A stretch of DNA of 64,000 nt from Amoebidium appalachense (GCA_963693365.1 CAVNZM010000009.1:7378001-7442000); one strand, 5' to 3'; positions 1 to 32,169 are shown, counted from the first letter of the stretch. Notes: generated by a model not told the origin, from the letters alone. Program-made: numbers and translations.

Positions 1-2
1 AT

Positions 3-141
3 GGAATGAAGGAAAGGGCAAAGTGTACGTCGTGTGGGACCGAGAACACGTCTCTGTGGAGGCGAAACGAGGCAGGGGAACTTGTGGTATGTTACTCCCT
101 ACCCCTTCCCCTCTCCCCCCAAACACACACGCGCACGCACG

Positions 142-175
<34 letters not shown>

Positions 176-604
176 CACACACCTTCCGTTTTGCCCTCTT
201 CCATCGGAATTATTGCCATGTTTTCGAGCTCAACTGAAGTTAAGTGTGCGTTTCTTCGCCGGTTATGCGTGTGTGGGTGGGTGGATGTACTTTTTTTCTT
301 TTCTTTTTTCCTTTTTTTCTTTTCTTTTCTTTTTTTTTATTTTTTATTTTAATTTATTTATTTTTTTTCTGGGGGAAAGGTGTGTGTGTGTGGGGGGGGG
401 GGGGGGGGGGGGGGGGGGACAATGTAGTTGTGTGCTATAGTGTGGTGGTGTTGATACTGTCAAGCTGTTTTGCGTGTGAAGTTGCAGAACGTGCTTCTTC
501 GAAGTTTATAATTCCTTCCTTCCTACCCCCCCACCCCACCCCACCCACCCACCCACCCACTCGCACACATTCCGCCTTCTCTCCTTACTGCACATGCACG
601 AGGT

Positions 605-649
<45 letters not shown>

Positions 650-807
650 GCAACGCGTGCGGCCTCTACGAGAAGGTCCATCACAAATCGCGACCTATGG
701 TCCTTCTGAAGAAACCAAAAACGAAGACTTCACGCAGACGCCCTCGCGCAAAATCTTCACCCACCGATCCGCCCACTCTCTCCAGCATCCCTGGAGTACT
801 ACATTGA
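3..807 (+). CDS. GATA-type zinc finger protein, 3' end (two exons seen)
   Basis: The gene enters from the left edge. Exon 3-86 ends at donor GTATGT and exon 649-807 follows a (CA)n-CAG acceptor; joining them in phase 0 gives a C-X2-C-X17-C-X2-C finger (CTSC ... CNAC) with the GATA hallmarks SLWRR and NACGLY. A lysine/arginine-rich tail follows (KKPKTKTSRRRPR), as in the DNA-contacting basic tail of this family, then a short Ser/Pro end and TGA at 805-807. The intron splits the finger just before the second cysteine pair. By family knowledge this is a nuclear transcription factor binding GATA sites; its targets cannot be told. The ATG at 6 may be internal, since the frame is open to the window edge. 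It converges on the homocitrate synthase gene. Confidence 0.85.
87..648 (+). repeat. Repeat-filled intron of the GATA gene
   Basis: The intron holds (CA)n at about 123-182, a T-rich tract at about 289-368, a G homopolymer at about 391-418 and a (CA)n array at about 605-646 that runs directly into the 3' splice site. Confidence 0.8.
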
Positions 808-2979
808 TTATAATGGTAACTTAGAATATAACTCTTGATGATCATGTGAGTTTTTATGTTGGACAAAATATTAATGCACCAATACATGACCGCGATTCAT
901 TTCTTCGAGATATAAAATCGCGTTGTGATATATATACTTTTTAATTCGTCGCGATTTGCAAAATGCAAATACGCAGGTGTTATTACAGTAGTTTTTCAAT
1001 TCGTCGAGGTATCCTATTTATTTAATACGCTGTGACATATATGACACACTTTTATGAGCATTCTCCAGTTATCTAGTACCTGTACAGTGCCTGCATGTGT
1101 AAAATGAAAGGTACGGAGATATATGCAGAAATGTAACTGTGGCATGGTATGAAGACAATACTACTAGTAGTAGTAGATAGTTTGTTTTTGTATTAAATTG
1201 TACAAGGAATATATTTGTACAAAAAAATATTTTTTTAAGAGTTCTCGACCAAGTAATCTACTGCGTTTTTTTAAGGTGTCGCGAGAAGGCTCTGATTAAC
1301 GCCAGTGGTTGTATTTCTTGTTATCGAAAATTGGGGTGTCTACATATTAGTTTTTCGCCCCAAACACTGTACTAACGCATAGTATCTCAACCATGACTTA
1401 AAATTATAAATCGATTTGCCGTATTTTATTTGCCTTGATATTTTAGTTTTTTCTTTCCTGTGTATATCAGATGCATGATCATAGCGTGAATTCTCTTTGG
1501 CAGATGCGTGTACGTTGTTTCTTGCCAAGTTGTCGAGATCACCTGTGTTTTTTGTTATCTGCGCAGGACGCAGAACCCCGGGCTTCCTTTTTCAAGTGCT
1601 CTTGCTTGGTATTATCTTGTGGGCCATCGACATGTTTTTCGTCACTGGGGACTGAGTCTAAATTTCTGTCTGACTCGCAATTGTGATGCCGTGTTTGTAT
1701 ATACATATTGGACATGCATGCATGATATCTACTTTCCCTTAAGTAAAGATACTCTCGACGTAACACTACATTTCTACTTTTTTGCTTCAAGTTGTTTTTA
1801 TATGTCATATTCATACTTTTTTGTTTGTTTTTATATGTCACTATACCCACAACACACACACACACACGTGCACGTGATGCAGATTCAAAAGTTTGCTAAA
1901 GAGATGTGCAAAAAGCGCTGCCGGGAAGGTTTTCATCCTCAGGGGGACTCGAGCCCAATTGCATGTCTTGGCGTCCAGTAATAGAGTGTGCAACATGTAA
2001 AAACAAACGAAAAAGGAGGAAAATAGTAGTGTCAGTGTTTGTGTGTGAATGGGGTGCGCTGGAGTGGGGCCCCGGGGTGCATGTGTTGTGGTGTCTGTGT
2101 GTGTGTGTGGGGGGGGGGGAGGGGGGTAGAATGTGCAACATGCTCAGTGAATACATATTCCGAGACCCGGATCATGTGTAGGTGTGTGTGTGTGGGTGTG
2201 GGTGGGTGGGTGGGTTTGGTGGGTTTGGTGTTGGTGGTGCTGGTTGGGGGGGAGGAAGGGGGGAGGGGGGGGGGGGAAGGACGGAGGGAGGGCGTGCGGG
2301 GGGAGGGGGGAGGAGGGAGGGGGAAAACTATGAAATATTCTTAAATGCCTGCAGAAACACAGACAAAAACATAAGCTTGTCCACAAATGCAACAACAAGG
2401 ACAAAAGAGTGGCTGAACTTTAGGCATATTGTGCAGGAAAGGAAAGTTTAACACAGGAATTTCAAAACAGAAACACAGGAAGAGCATTATATTAGACGAT
2501 TGCGGGGCTATGAGCAAAGAGAGTTAACGTTAATACTTGTACATACAGCGTTTGGAGATCGAACTGTTTGTGTGTTCCAGACTGAGCTAGTGTGCACGTG
2601 TGTGCGTGTGTCACTCACGATGTGTGCAAGCGCATATGTATATGTCACTGTGTGTGTGTGTGTGTACACGTGTTAAGGCAGGAGGGGGGAGGGGGGCGGG
2701 GAGGGGGGGTATATGTCACTGTGTGTGTGTGTGTGGACACGTGTTAAGGCAGGAGGGGGGCGGGGAGGGGGGAGGGGGGAGGGGGAGGGGCCGGGGGTCA
2801 TGTCGTGAGTGTGCATATGTGCACGTGTGTGTGCGAGTGGGCTCCCCCGGGGGGTGTGACAGATGTGTGTGGTAAAGGGGAATAAGTGGAAAGCAAACAG
2901 AATTGTTTTTAAGTGCGAGACTCCGAATGTGTGTGCATGTATGTGTACATGTGTGTTTTTTTTTTGTTTTTTTGTTTTT

Positions 2980-3016
<37 letters not shown>

Positions 3017-3711
3017 CTATATGTGTGTGTGTGTGTGTGTGTGTTGGAAGGGGGTTGGTTGGTTGTTGTTGTTGTTGTTGTTGTTGTTTTTTTTTTTTTT
3101 GGGGGGGGGGGGGGGGACACCATGTGTACACTGGCTTTGACCAGGCTGAAATTTATTTGCCTGGCGGATGTGAGAAAGATGTGAGGTGCTTTACGTGCAG
3201 AGATACGGTAACAAACCCTTCACCTGTACGAAAAAGGTGCTTTGTTTACTTACAGCTAACGTTACAATGCTACGGATACAACACGAAAAAAGGTGAAAAT
3301 CAGGACGAAATAAAGTGTATCTGGGAAATTTTGGATACCTCTGGGTCACACCAGAAGAAAAACAAATTTTCTATGTCAATCTAAATGTATGCGCGCACAA
3401 TGGTGATTTTTTTCTCCCTGAACGGTGGCTTGGCTATATCGCGCAAATGTGCAGTAAAGCATAAAAACATAAACCCCACATGATTTGCAGAATTTGCATT
3501 CTTAGCAAAACCAATCTAGAATAACCAATTTACCTGCAAACTAACATTTGCCACGAGTTTTCCAGTGACAAACCCTTCTTAACTAACATCCGACCCCAGC
3601 TTCAAATTCCGGTAAAAAGATAAAACAAAATCCCATTTTTCCGTGCTGAGGCGGATGCATTTTCCCTCTTTTTCCCGTTTTTTTTCTCTCGTTTCCCGCT
3701 CAAATCTATAT
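808..3711. other. Intergenic region between convergent genes, no gene recognised
   Basis: This holds the 3' flanks of the GATA gene (+) and homocitrate synthase (-). The stretch 808-2000 is AT-rich and fairly unique. From 2090 to 3120 there are (GT)n, G-rich and C homopolymer tracts, including a (GTT)n stretch at about 3063-3087. An open stretch at about 3120-3384 (+) is not low complexity but matches nothing I know and has no clear splice sites. I see no RNA gene. Confidence 0.6.
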
Positions 3712-16140
<12,429 letters not shown>

Positions 16141-18497
16141 CTTCTACTCTAATCTCTCTAAAAAAGACAAAAAGAAATACGTGAAAAATATGAGGGGGCT
16201 GTGGCTGTATATGCGAGTTCAGAAGAGCCGTTCTATTTTTCACGTGTGCGGGGGAGGCGGGCCGGGGTAATAAAACCATCTCCTTAGCGTCGACTCAAGG
16301 CATAGAGCACCGTGATACAAACAGGTACATGGGGTGATAAGGTATTGTTTTACAATTTAAAAAAGCTTGAATTTGTAATCGTACGAATAGAAAGCTCAGA
16401 ACAATTTCAGCCAAAATTTCAGGTAGGGCGTTTTGTTTTGTTCCTTGGCCAATCGACGCGGGCCACTGAGTCAACAACACCGGGGCGGCGTCATTCCCTC
16501 ACATGGCTGTCGACCAATGATCGTGAGTCGTGATTTCCAAAACAGCTATCCCCGTAGATTTCTGGGAATTCTTGGCAATAACAAGTTCACCGTACTCACT
16601 GTGACCCCTGTTAGATCAGTACAAAGCATGTGAAAATGATATCTGAGAAAATAATTATTTTGCCATTAACTAATTATTTAAAACTATAGATAATCCAGCT
16701 TGCGACGTTTTGTAAATCTCCTAGGTGCCCGGCTTATCTTTCTGAGGCTTTTTTGGTGACACTGATAAGAGTTTTGGGGCTTCATGTAATTTTGCGGCAT
16801 ATTAAATTATTTTGCTCCCATATTGCTTATTTAAATATCTAAAAGTTATTCAATTTAAGAAAGAAGACTTAATTATAACTAAATGGGTTAGAGGCATATT
16901 TATTATAACATTAGCTTTTTCTTCCAATTATTGTGCTGCTTTCTGAAGGCCTTTTTCATACTTGTTCTCAACATTCTTTCCGGGGTCTACAAATTCGAGT
17001 TTAGCCGCTCTACCCAACTGGCTTCAATTATTTTCGCGCCGTTTCTGACATTCGCCAATAGGAACTGCTCCGACTTCCGGGCGGCCCGATAAATACAGCC
17101 GGATGACGGTCGGACCGGACGCGTCCGCCCCGCGGTGATCACACTGTTCACTTCTGCAAAAAACTGAGCGGTGGAAGAAGAAAGGGGTGGGAGTAACTAC
17201 CGAGAATAGTATTTTGAAACGCAGTAGGCAAACCGTATCACTATTTCTAACATCTGCTCTATCAAAGCTATGCTAACAAGGCCACTAGTTAAGCGTTCAA
17301 AACAGTATTTTGTTCTATTGATGCCTCACTCATGCAGGCAACCTGTAACTCCACCGTCCAGATGTTGCCCTGCTGATCAAAGAGGTGTGGGAAATGTGCC
17401 AAAAAGTTGTTGCTTCAATTTCGCACGTATAGCAAACCCCGTAGAAATCACCGACACTACAACAAAACTAGTACACCAGTCATTCTATAACAAATAATAA
17501 AAATTCAGCTTTCCAATCTTGAGTTCGGAATTCCGATAAGATCTGACACAACCACGTGTCACCAGGTTTAGGGGAGGAGCCAGAGGAGCCCGAGTCACAC
17601 GTACATGAGCAGGAGTTCTTGTTGTGGCCTGTGCTGTTTTTGTTTAGCAGCAGCGGGGGCCTCACATGACCTTTTATCATGGGCCACACAGTGCCACACT
17701 CACCAACGTCACACGAGCCTTGCACGTGCACACACGTACATGGAAACGCAAAAATGTGTCATTTGTCATGGCTGCAACTCCCTTTTTGCCTGCAAACACA
17801 GGGAGAAATGGATCCAGCTCTGGGACGGCTGTATACAAAAAGAAAATGTGCACAGCCCTCAACACAAAACACTACGGTCATCACGGATGATAAACATTTT
17901 CCTAATATCAAGGCCTTTATATTTCCCAAGGCGAATATACAACAGTGAAAACAACATTATATTTATACATAAGGCGACGAAAAGTTAACTGAAAGCCTAT
18001 TGACCTGAAAAGAGTGCCTAAGCTATACTAACGACGTTCGTACAAACTTTCGACATGAAACCCCCCCCCCCCAACACACACACACACACACACACACACA
18101 ACACACACAATCACACATTACTAACCCCACAACATAAACACCGTGTTGAAACACACACATTCACATAAGCGCACACGACCATTACCACCTACCCACCCGT
18201 ACCAACCCCGGTCCACCTGTGGGCAAGTGGCACACCTTCTCCCTTGACCCTCCCCACCCAATATACACAAAAACCATGTCATCACACCCAACTTACGATA
18301 TTTACAATCAACACCCTACACACGGCAAAGCCTATGCAGCACAATGTCACACATCTAAAGTATCCATCCAGAAACACAGGAGAGGGTGGATGGCTGGGTG
18401 GCCGTGGGGCGGGTGGGTGGGGTTGTGTGTGTGTGTGCTTGGGTGGGGGGGGGGGGGGGGAAGGGGGGGGGGGGGGGGGGGGGGGGGGGATATGACA
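16141..18497. other. Promoter side of homocitrate synthase and 3' flank of DMAC2L-like gene
   Basis: The sequence is mostly unique and AT-rich, with no G homopolymers before about 18060, in contrast to the introns. A CCAAT box (GGCCAATCGAC, 16449-16453) lies about 310 bp upstream of the homocitrate synthase start. A C run with (CA)n is at 18061-18110 and a G tract at about 18444-18489. No other gene was recognised. Confidence 0.6.
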
Positions 18498-19377
18498 CTA
18501 CTCGGAGGGGGCCCAGATGACCCTTGCTCCTTTCAGTGCGGATTTCAGTTTGCTGACTCCGGCCTCCGACACACCACTCCCGGTCAAGTCAACCTGTTGT
18601 AGGCTAGGGTTTCCTATAAAGGGCAAAAAAAACAAAAAAACAAAAAAAAGGGAGGGATCAAGAAGGGGGGGGGGGGGGGGGGGGGAGGGAGGAGGAGGAG
18701 GGGGCATTAGAGGGTTGCTCCTGTAAGATTACCATAATGTTCGATAGGTACCGGTGTGTCCGTATCTGGCTAAGCTGCATCTATTGTGTTTTTTGTGTTG
18801 TGTGTAGTGTTGTGTGTGTGTGTGTGTGTGTGTGTGCGTGCGTGCGCGTGTGTGTGTGCGTGTGTGTGTGTGTGTGTTCGAACACACGCACTTGTATGTT
18901 GATCTACGCTGTGTGTGTGTGCGCGCGTGTGCATGTGTGCATTGCGCACGTGTGCCTGTGTGCGTACGTGCGTGCGTGTGCGTGTGCGTGCTCCAGTGTG
19001 TGCATACTTTAGGGAAGGGAGGTGCTGGAAAAAAGATGCGGTGAAAATGTAACACCCGAAAAAAGCAAATCAAACAAAGAAAGCAGGTAAACACGCACCT
19101 TGCAACAGATATTCCAGCCCGTCATCCGTCAGATACCTGTGGGGCACGTGCTTTTGTCAGTGCTCTGATCGGCAGCTTAGTTTGCCTGTCCGGATGTGCA
19201 TAATGAATATCGCAAATGGTTTTTTTTTTTTTTTTTTTTTTTTTGGGGGGGGGGGGGGGGGGTTTGAGAAAAACCGGATGTCGGTCTCTCTCTCTCTCAA
19301 TTTAACCCTTTCCATCTTCCTCGGCCTTCCTCTACCTCTCGCTTCCATTCCTGCCCTTTGCCCTCTCTCTCTCTCTC

Positions 19378-19415
<38 letters not shown>

Positions 19416-19482
19416 ACGAACAAAAAAAAAAAAAAAGAAAGAAAGAAAAAGAAAAAAAGGAAAAAGAAAAAAGAAAAAAAAG

Positions 19483-19517
<35 letters not shown>

Positions 19518-19846
19518 TGTGTGTGCACAAATCGTGTCCATCTACCCAACACGGCACACGGGCTCTGCAGCTGGCAGTTATAAAACCTTCACCACCATCA
19601 AGAAATAAGAAGCGGGGGGGGGGGGGGGGGGGGGGGTTTGTATATTAGTGCTCAAGGGGAGAGGGGGGGGAGGGGGAGGGGGTTTGTATATTATTGCTCA
19701 AGGGGAGAGGGAGGGGGGGGGGGGGGGGGAGGGGGGAGGGGGAGGTTTATTGCTCACTTGCAGTCTGAGAGGTTGATGCTCTTGAGGTGTTTGAGATTGC
19801 GAATATGTTCCATCCCCACCGTGGTCACAGTAATCCCCCCAAGGTC

Positions 19847-19933
<87 letters not shown>

Positions 19934-20989
19934 TGCGTGTTCATGCGTACGTGCGTGTGTATTGAAGGAGGGGATTAGAATGTGGAACACAGTGCGAAAT
20001 ACAAATAAACGATAAAAAACAGTGAAGGACACACACAAAAGCAAACACGCGATTAGTGGTGTTTTGGGGGGGGGGGGGGGGGGGGGTAGGGGGGGGTTGG
20101 TCACCCATCAATGGTGTTTATGTCAGCATGCACTAAATGCAAAAGAAGTGACCTGCGAGTTCGTGAGCAATAAAAGACAGGCAACGACTAAACGAGTCTC
20201 AGGCTTTCTTGTAGGTGCCACGGCCTTGCAGATGTATCTGTGCAGCTGGTGTCCGGATTCATGGGTGCATTTAAAAGGTTTTCTTTTAGGCCGATTTATT
20301 GTCACTACTTTTGGTCCTGAGGTCGAGCCAAATGCTGTTTGGTGCGCACCAGGCCAATTATATTGCATATATCTTATTCGGGTCTGACCCCACTCGGATA
20401 CTTAAAAGAACATACCTAAAAGAAAACCCTGTTTAAGGTGTTTGTGTGAGTTGCAGCTTTGACAGCGAAGGGTATAAGGGCATTAATGGTGTGGGGCCAT
20501 GGGGGGAGGGTGCCGGGGAGGGGGAGGAGGCGGAGGAGAGGGGGGGTAAGATGTGTTTGAATATTGAAAAATCAGACGGGGGTATTGAGCATGGGTATAT
20601 GTCAGTTGTGTGTGTACATCCGAATGTGTCTGTGTGTACATTTGGTGTGTCTGTGTATGCAATGCATAAGCCCTTCGGTGAATGTGTTTACTAAAACTAG
20701 TCTGTGCGTACGCTTGGCGTGCCTCTGCGTGCAAAAAGGTGAAGGAGTCGGCAAGCAAGTGAGACGACGGCAGAGGATGGTCAGCACTGTCTGTGTGTGT
20801 ATGTATCTGTGTGTCTGTGTGTGTGTGTCTGTACCTGTGTGTTTGTGTGTGTGTGTGTGTGTCTGTATCTGGGTGTCTGTGTGCGTGTGTTGGGGAAAGG
20901 TGAGAACGTGTATGTGGGTAAATTTGCCAGAGTGCCGGTGTGTGCGTGTAGGTGCCCAAGCATGTGTGTAAGTGTGTGTGTGTGTGTCT

Positions 20990-21020
<31 letters not shown>

Positions 21021-21372
21021 GGGGGGGGGGAGGGGGGGAGGGGGGGAGGGGGAGGGGGAGGGGGGAGGTGGGGGAAGGGGGGGGAGGGGGGCTCTACCAG
21101 CAACCAACTTCATTGGTTTTGACTCTTGAAACTTTGGCAGTTCGACGTCCTTCTGTACCCAATCGGAAACGTCCTCCCCGTCAAAGGGAACATACTTGAG
21201 CCTGCCCCCCATGCGCAGAACAAACTCTGCAGCTGTTCTGTTGACGTAGGAGTGTATGCGTTTAGTGTTTGGTGTTGTTTTTCTTTCTGGTTGTATGTTT
21301 TCCCGTAGTGTGTTCGTGGGGGAGGGGGGAGGGAGAGGGATGTGTGTGTATCTGTGGTTGTGCATGTTTTTT

Positions 21373-21444
<72 letters not shown>

Positions 21445-22422
21445 AGTGTTTGGTGTGGTTTTCTTTCTAGTATGTTTTTCCTTTGTTTGTGTGCGTGTGT
21501 CTGGGCCTTTTCTCTCTCTCTCTTTCTTTTTTTTTTTTTTTTTTTTGGTCGGGGAGGGGGGGAGGGGGGGGGGGGGGGGGGGGTGTCTTGAATCGTACAC
21601 CAAAGCAGATATGACTGCTTAGGTGGGTAAAGAATGTTTGCATGTGCGTGTCTGTGTGTTTGCTCCTGTGTGAGTGTGTGTGGTTGTATGTATCCGCACG
21701 TGTGTGTCGATGTTGCATGTGTTGGTGATTTATTCCCTGATGAAACCTGTGCTTATAAGTGCCATTTTACCATATTTATAGCACAACAAAGTAGGTATAT
21801 CAAAAACAAATCAGCTGCGCCCATCCATAGCCTCACCCTGTATCGAACGTATAAAATTTTTGGACCCATCATCAAACCCCATAATCTACGATTCACATGT
21901 ATGTAAAATGTATCTGCAAACAAACCTCTACCACTTGCAAAAGTCTATAATCCCCCCTCTCTCGCGCCCCCCTCCCCTCCCCCCTCCCCCCCCCCCCCCA
22001 TCCCCCCAAACCCGCCCAACAACACACATATATATACACATGCATGTGCGTGCCCGCGTGCGCGCACACCGAGACATACAAATACACACACACCCACACA
22101 CCCACCCACCCACCCACACACTCCCCTCCCCCCTCCCCCCCCCCCCCCACTGTCTCTCTCTTTCTCTCGCCCACCCACCCACCCACCCACCCACCCAACC
22201 ACCCACCCACACCCACATCCACACACACCCACCCACCCACCCACTCACACACCCACCCACCCACCCACCTCCGAACAACGAAAGAAAGAGAGAAAGACAG
22301 AAAAAGAACATGACAATACAAAGGGGGAAAGAGGCAAAAGAAAAGTGAATAGACAACTCCAGATCCCCACAACCCCCCACAACCCCACAACACACGAACA
22401 CCACCTACCCCCCCCCCTCCCC

Positions 22423-22453
<31 letters not shown>

Positions 22454-22632
22454 AAAGGCACACACACGCCGTGACATACCACTCCATCCCCGCCCCAATG
22501 TCTTCATTGTGCACACCGTGAAACACGATGGGATGCATATACAAAAAAAGGAACAGAAAGGTAGCATGGATCATGCACAGAATGCCTCCTATGGAAAAAA
22601 AAAAAAACAAATTATCAACAGCATTCATAACG

Positions 22633-22669
<37 letters not shown>

Positions 22670-23451
22670 GGTAAAAAAGTAAGACCGAAAAAACTACGTA
22701 TAAACAAAGGCAGGAAAGACACATAACCACACGGAGCTGGAGATGGATGGAGGAAGGGAGGGGAGTCGTGGGGGAGAAAGGGGAAAGGGGGGTGGGGGGG
22801 TGGGGTGGGGGGTAAATACCGATCGGGGCCTGCTTCGGATAGTCGCTGGCGATCCATGCGGTTGAAAATGTTCTCCACCCACATGAAGATGGGCCGGCTG
22901 GGTATGGCCGGTGCGACTGTACGGAGGGACTGTGGAATATTTGAAGTGAGTGACCGGGCATGCAAGAGCGGTAAAGGCAACATTAGCAGATGACTATTAC
23001 ACGCTTAATACTCCATCTGTCACCTGCCTCCCAATGCGCACACAAACACACACACACACACACACACAAGCACAAGCACACACACACACACACACACACA
23101 CGCCATGAGAGAGCGGGAAAGAGATATGTTACTCTTGCACCCCCCCACCCCCCCCCTCCGGGGCTCACCCAGCATGCCCGTCAAATCCCCCCTCTCCCCT
23201 CCCCCACCCACCCCACCCCCCACCCACCCACCCACCCACGGGCTGCCCGTCAAAATGGCTTCCGTTTGCCTTTCCTTGTCTTTTCTTCCGCTATACTCCT
23301 TCTGATTTTTCTTTCTTTCCTTGTTCTTTTTCCTTTTCTGTTCACCTTTATCAAACACCTTTATCGATCGACCCGTAGTTCTGACAGGCACTAGCAACGA
23401 AAAGGCCGGGCAAGCGGGCCAGTGTGTGTGTGTGTGTGTGGTGGTGGTGGT

Positions 23452-23486
<35 letters not shown>

Positions 23487-23882
23487 AGGGGGGGGCTTCG
23501 AAGTGTATAGTGGGGCACACAGTCAGTCAATAACCCCATGCAAAGCGTGACCAACTACTGATGGAAAGAGGGGAAAATGAGGGGAAATGAGGCAGAAAAG
23601 AGTTAGGAAACAGCTCCACATCGAGGTGTTGGTTCCCGAAAAGCAGACGCCCAATGTGCTAGGCCGGGGGCCACCCCCGGGGGGGGGAAGGGTTGGAGGA
23701 GGGGGGGAGGAGGGGGGGGGGGGGGGGGGGGAGATAATTGTGTGCGTCCATGAATTTTCATAGGTAAGAGCTATGCATAAAAGGAAAAAGAGTTTCAGAA
23801 CTCACCAAGCTGAAAGAGGAATGGAAAAAGCCATAAATAAAGAAACACACTCTGGGCAGTGGGACATGGAAAGCAGCCGTCT

Positions 23883-23926
<44 letters not shown>

Positions 23927-24645
23927 GGGGGGGGGGGGGGGGGGGCATGAGCCACCGGAAAAAAGTTGGACATAAGGTGGGGATGGGGGTGGGGGTGGGG
24001 TGGGGGTGGTGGTGGTGGGGGGGGGGGGGGGGGGGGGGGGGGCAAGAGGTAAGGGGGGGAGAGGGAGCGATAGGGGGGGGAATGGGGGAGGGGAGAGGGA
24101 GAGAGGAAGAGAAAAGGGGTGAGAGAGAGAGATAGAAGCAGGGAAACAGGGGGAGGGAGGGGGGGGGAAATCGAGAGAGAGAGGGGGGGGGGAGAGTTGA
24201 GAGAGAGGGAGAGGCACAGAGAGACGGAGGGGAGAGGCGAATAGATACAGGCAGAGTGCGCTAACTACATTGGCCCCCCTGGGGGGGGGAGGGGGGGGGG
24301 GGAGGTGGGGGGAGAGGAGAAGGGGAAGGATCTGGAGGAAGTGGGAAAAGAGAGAGGGGGCGGAGTGAGAGAGAGGGGAGCGGGTGGGGGGACGGAAGAG
24401 TAGGCGAACAGAACAGCGATTCTCTCTATGTTATCAGTGCAGACTAAGGGGTTTGGGCCAGTACACAAGGATAAACCTACAGAGTTTTCTGCTGTGATCG
24501 GTGCCCCCGTCCATCTTTTCAAGAGAGAGCCTGACCAAGCTCCCTTGCCTCCAGCCAAAACTGTAAAACTTCGAAGAGCAAGCGGACGTGGCAGGGCGGC
24601 GCGCCTACATGCCACCGACTTGGCCAATCTTCCTGACTGAAGCAT
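18498..24645 (-). CDS. DMAC2L: DMAC2L / ATP synthase factor-B-like mitochondrial LRR protein
   Basis: Exons (5'->3'): 24645-24481, 22929-22820, 21237-21098, 19848-19758, 19136-19099, 18613-18498; 660 nt, 219 aa, stop TAG, phases consistent. Residues 1-35 are Arg/Ala/Leu-rich with no acids, a mitochondrial presequence. The next part strongly resembles human DMAC2L (ATP5S, coupling factor B): an IFNRMD...GPDRTAAEFVLRMGG block, then leucine-rich-repeat-like turns (LKHLKSINLSDC, LTDDGLEYLL, SLQQVDLTGSGVSEAGV). The family acts at the inner mitochondrial membrane around ATP synthase or respiratory assembly; the exact role here is inferred. Exon 1 is joined on phase and presequence grounds. An alternative start at 22983, inside what I call intron 1, would give a 182-residue protein. 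It is divergent from Rab11. Confidence 0.85.
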
Positions 24646-25677
24646 GGTTGAAGCGGCGGTGCACTGTACTGTGTTTTACCTAGCCTAGTGACAAGATCAA
24701 TCACAACTGTCGTTCGAACTCAAGTGGGTGAAACAACACTGTTGAAGTCGTTCAACGGCGCCAGTGTCTTTCAGGCTCGCTCAGTCAGGTGTATCGCTGA
24801 TTCGTAAGACATTATTCTACACTCGCGTTTCATTCACCCGCCCTTTTTCTATGCATGAGATGTCTGTTCTTTTTCGTTCCTTTCTCATACGGTGGTTTTT
24901 TTGTTTTTGTTTTCGCTTTTGGCCATTTTTTCAGTGAGTCACTCAGGCTGTGATGTCAAACTGACGCAGCAAGTTCGGTTGCGTTTGGCTCACAGTGGGT
25001 GCGGCGACTACGTTACTTACCGCTCTCTAATCAACGCAGCTTTATAAAATTCCTCAACAGCTTTTAAATTGTAAAGGAACATCTCATATGAATTAAACGT
25101 TTAAATATTTTACTTATCATGCCTCACAAAAACCCTTAGTTTTCAAACGCGAAAGCTGATTGGATGCGCCTCATTCCAGAGCGATGACTTCTATGTTGAC
25201 AAAAGAGACACAGAATTCCTGTGTGGATTATCGTTTTCCTTCGAGATTTTTGCGTTTTTTTCGGTCGAGAAGACGAAGGAATCCGGTCGTTCAAGAGGAT
25301 TTTGAGCTTGCATCCGTATGTATCCCAACTAGGAACTTCGTTTTCAGTGTATTGTTTGTTATTAGAGAAGGATAGGGGGTGATAAAGCAAAAGAAATGTA
25401 GTTTTTACCGTGACGGCCAATGGCAGTAGCATCAGCAATCTTCACAAAAATTTTTGTGAGTTTTAATTTTCTCTGAGTAGAAAGAGTGTTGACGAAACGA
25501 CTACGCTGCATAGCTTCGTATATGCATATTTCCACAGGCTCGACAACGCGGCAGGCCTTTCATGTTGGTGCTTTGTTGCACACAAAGTCTTTCGGTTTTT
25601 TATTTTCCATCAGATCATGTGCTCTGATTTACTGAGGGTATGGGGTGGGCAGGTCTACCGGGGCATAGACTGTAACA
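24646..25677. promoter_or_regulatory. Divergent promoter region between DMAC2L-like gene and Rab11
   Basis: About 1 kb of unique sequence, free of homopolymer expansions, separates the two start codons. It carries CCAAT-type sites in both orientations: TGATTGG at 25157-25163 and GGCCAATGG with CCAAT at 25417-25421. No TATA box is obvious. It could serve both genes. Confidence 0.55.
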
Positions 25678-31096
<5,419 letters not shown>

Positions 31097-31574
31097 ACAC
31101 CCCTACCTTATGCTCAAATGTATCTTTGACTCCTGTGATGGGATAGCATCACACACGGTGAACACAGATGCGTAAGCGAAAAACCTAATGGGAAAGAGTT
31201 TATATAGGCACCCCGGGGTGACCTTTGGTGGCTTTGTTTAGTAGTGGGGTTTCGTTGCTTTTGTTCTTTTTTGTATACATTCTCCCAACCAAGATATATA
31301 ATGAAGATGCCAATGCTTTGTAGCGGGAGTGGTTTCCGTTGCATATTGCCATTTTTCAGCGCATACATAGACACGCACACATATGCATATATAGAAACAC
31401 AAAGACATGGGCACAGGTATACAGCCACACAGGGCCACTTAGATAACCAACATTTCTGGTTGTGTTTTGCTATGGTTTGCTATTTTAGTTGATTTATATG
31501 AGAAGGGTAGGCTTGGCTCTTTCCCCGGGTGCAAGCGTATGTGTGACCTAACCCGGCCTCTTGTTCGATTTGAA

Positions 31575-31580
31575 AATAAA
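31575..31580 (+). terminator. Likely polyadenylation signal of Rab11
   Basis: AATAAA in unique sequence 479 nt downstream of the Rab11 stop. A second AATAAA is at 31903-31908, after a (GT)n array. Which one is used cannot be told from sequence. Confidence 0.45.
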
Positions 31581-31678
31581 CGGTGAAGGACTCTGTCTCA
31601 AGTCACAGCGTTCTCGCATAATAATTAATACAGGCTGACAGGAGAAACCTTTTATACTGGGTTGATTCATCTGTGCAT

Positions 31679-31716
<38 letters not shown>

Positions 31717-32169
31717 CTATGTCTGTGTGTGCGCGCGTGTTTCTGTTTGTGCGGGCCGCGGGTGGCGTGGGTGGGCCGGGTGGGCGGGTGGTCCGTGAGC
31801 GTCCCGCACATGTGCACGTGCTTCTCTGCCCATATTTGGATGTGTGTGTTGTGAATTTGTGTTTGTGTGTGCACGTGTTTTGTTATTGACTTGCGCTATG
31901 GCAATAAAAAATTATTATATTAGGTGACTGCGTAATAATTCATGTGCACGCCGGGGTGGCTGGGCCAGGGCACGGGTTACTGTGACATGCTCATCAGATC
32001 CCGAGTTCACGTTTGCACGCGTAAAATGTTGTAACATGTGTACACGTGTAGCTGTAATTATGAAGTTATCGAATTCGAAGGCCATGGTTATACGTAAGGT
32101 TAAGCCCTGGCAGGACGTGTATACGTAGTAGGTAACAACACGTCGATTACCGAGGGTTGGTTGCTGCCC

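Noticed and set aside
20123-20400. Possible exon inside DMAC2L intron 3
   Set aside because: Open on both strands but without splice sites in phase; the exons on each side already join in phase and match the family.
22930-22983. ATG at 22983 as the start of the DMAC2L-like gene
   Set aside because: Possible, but an in-phase exon at 24645-24481 gives a much better mitochondrial presequence, and a good acceptor (ATTCCACAG) lies at 22930-22931. Kept as an alternative.
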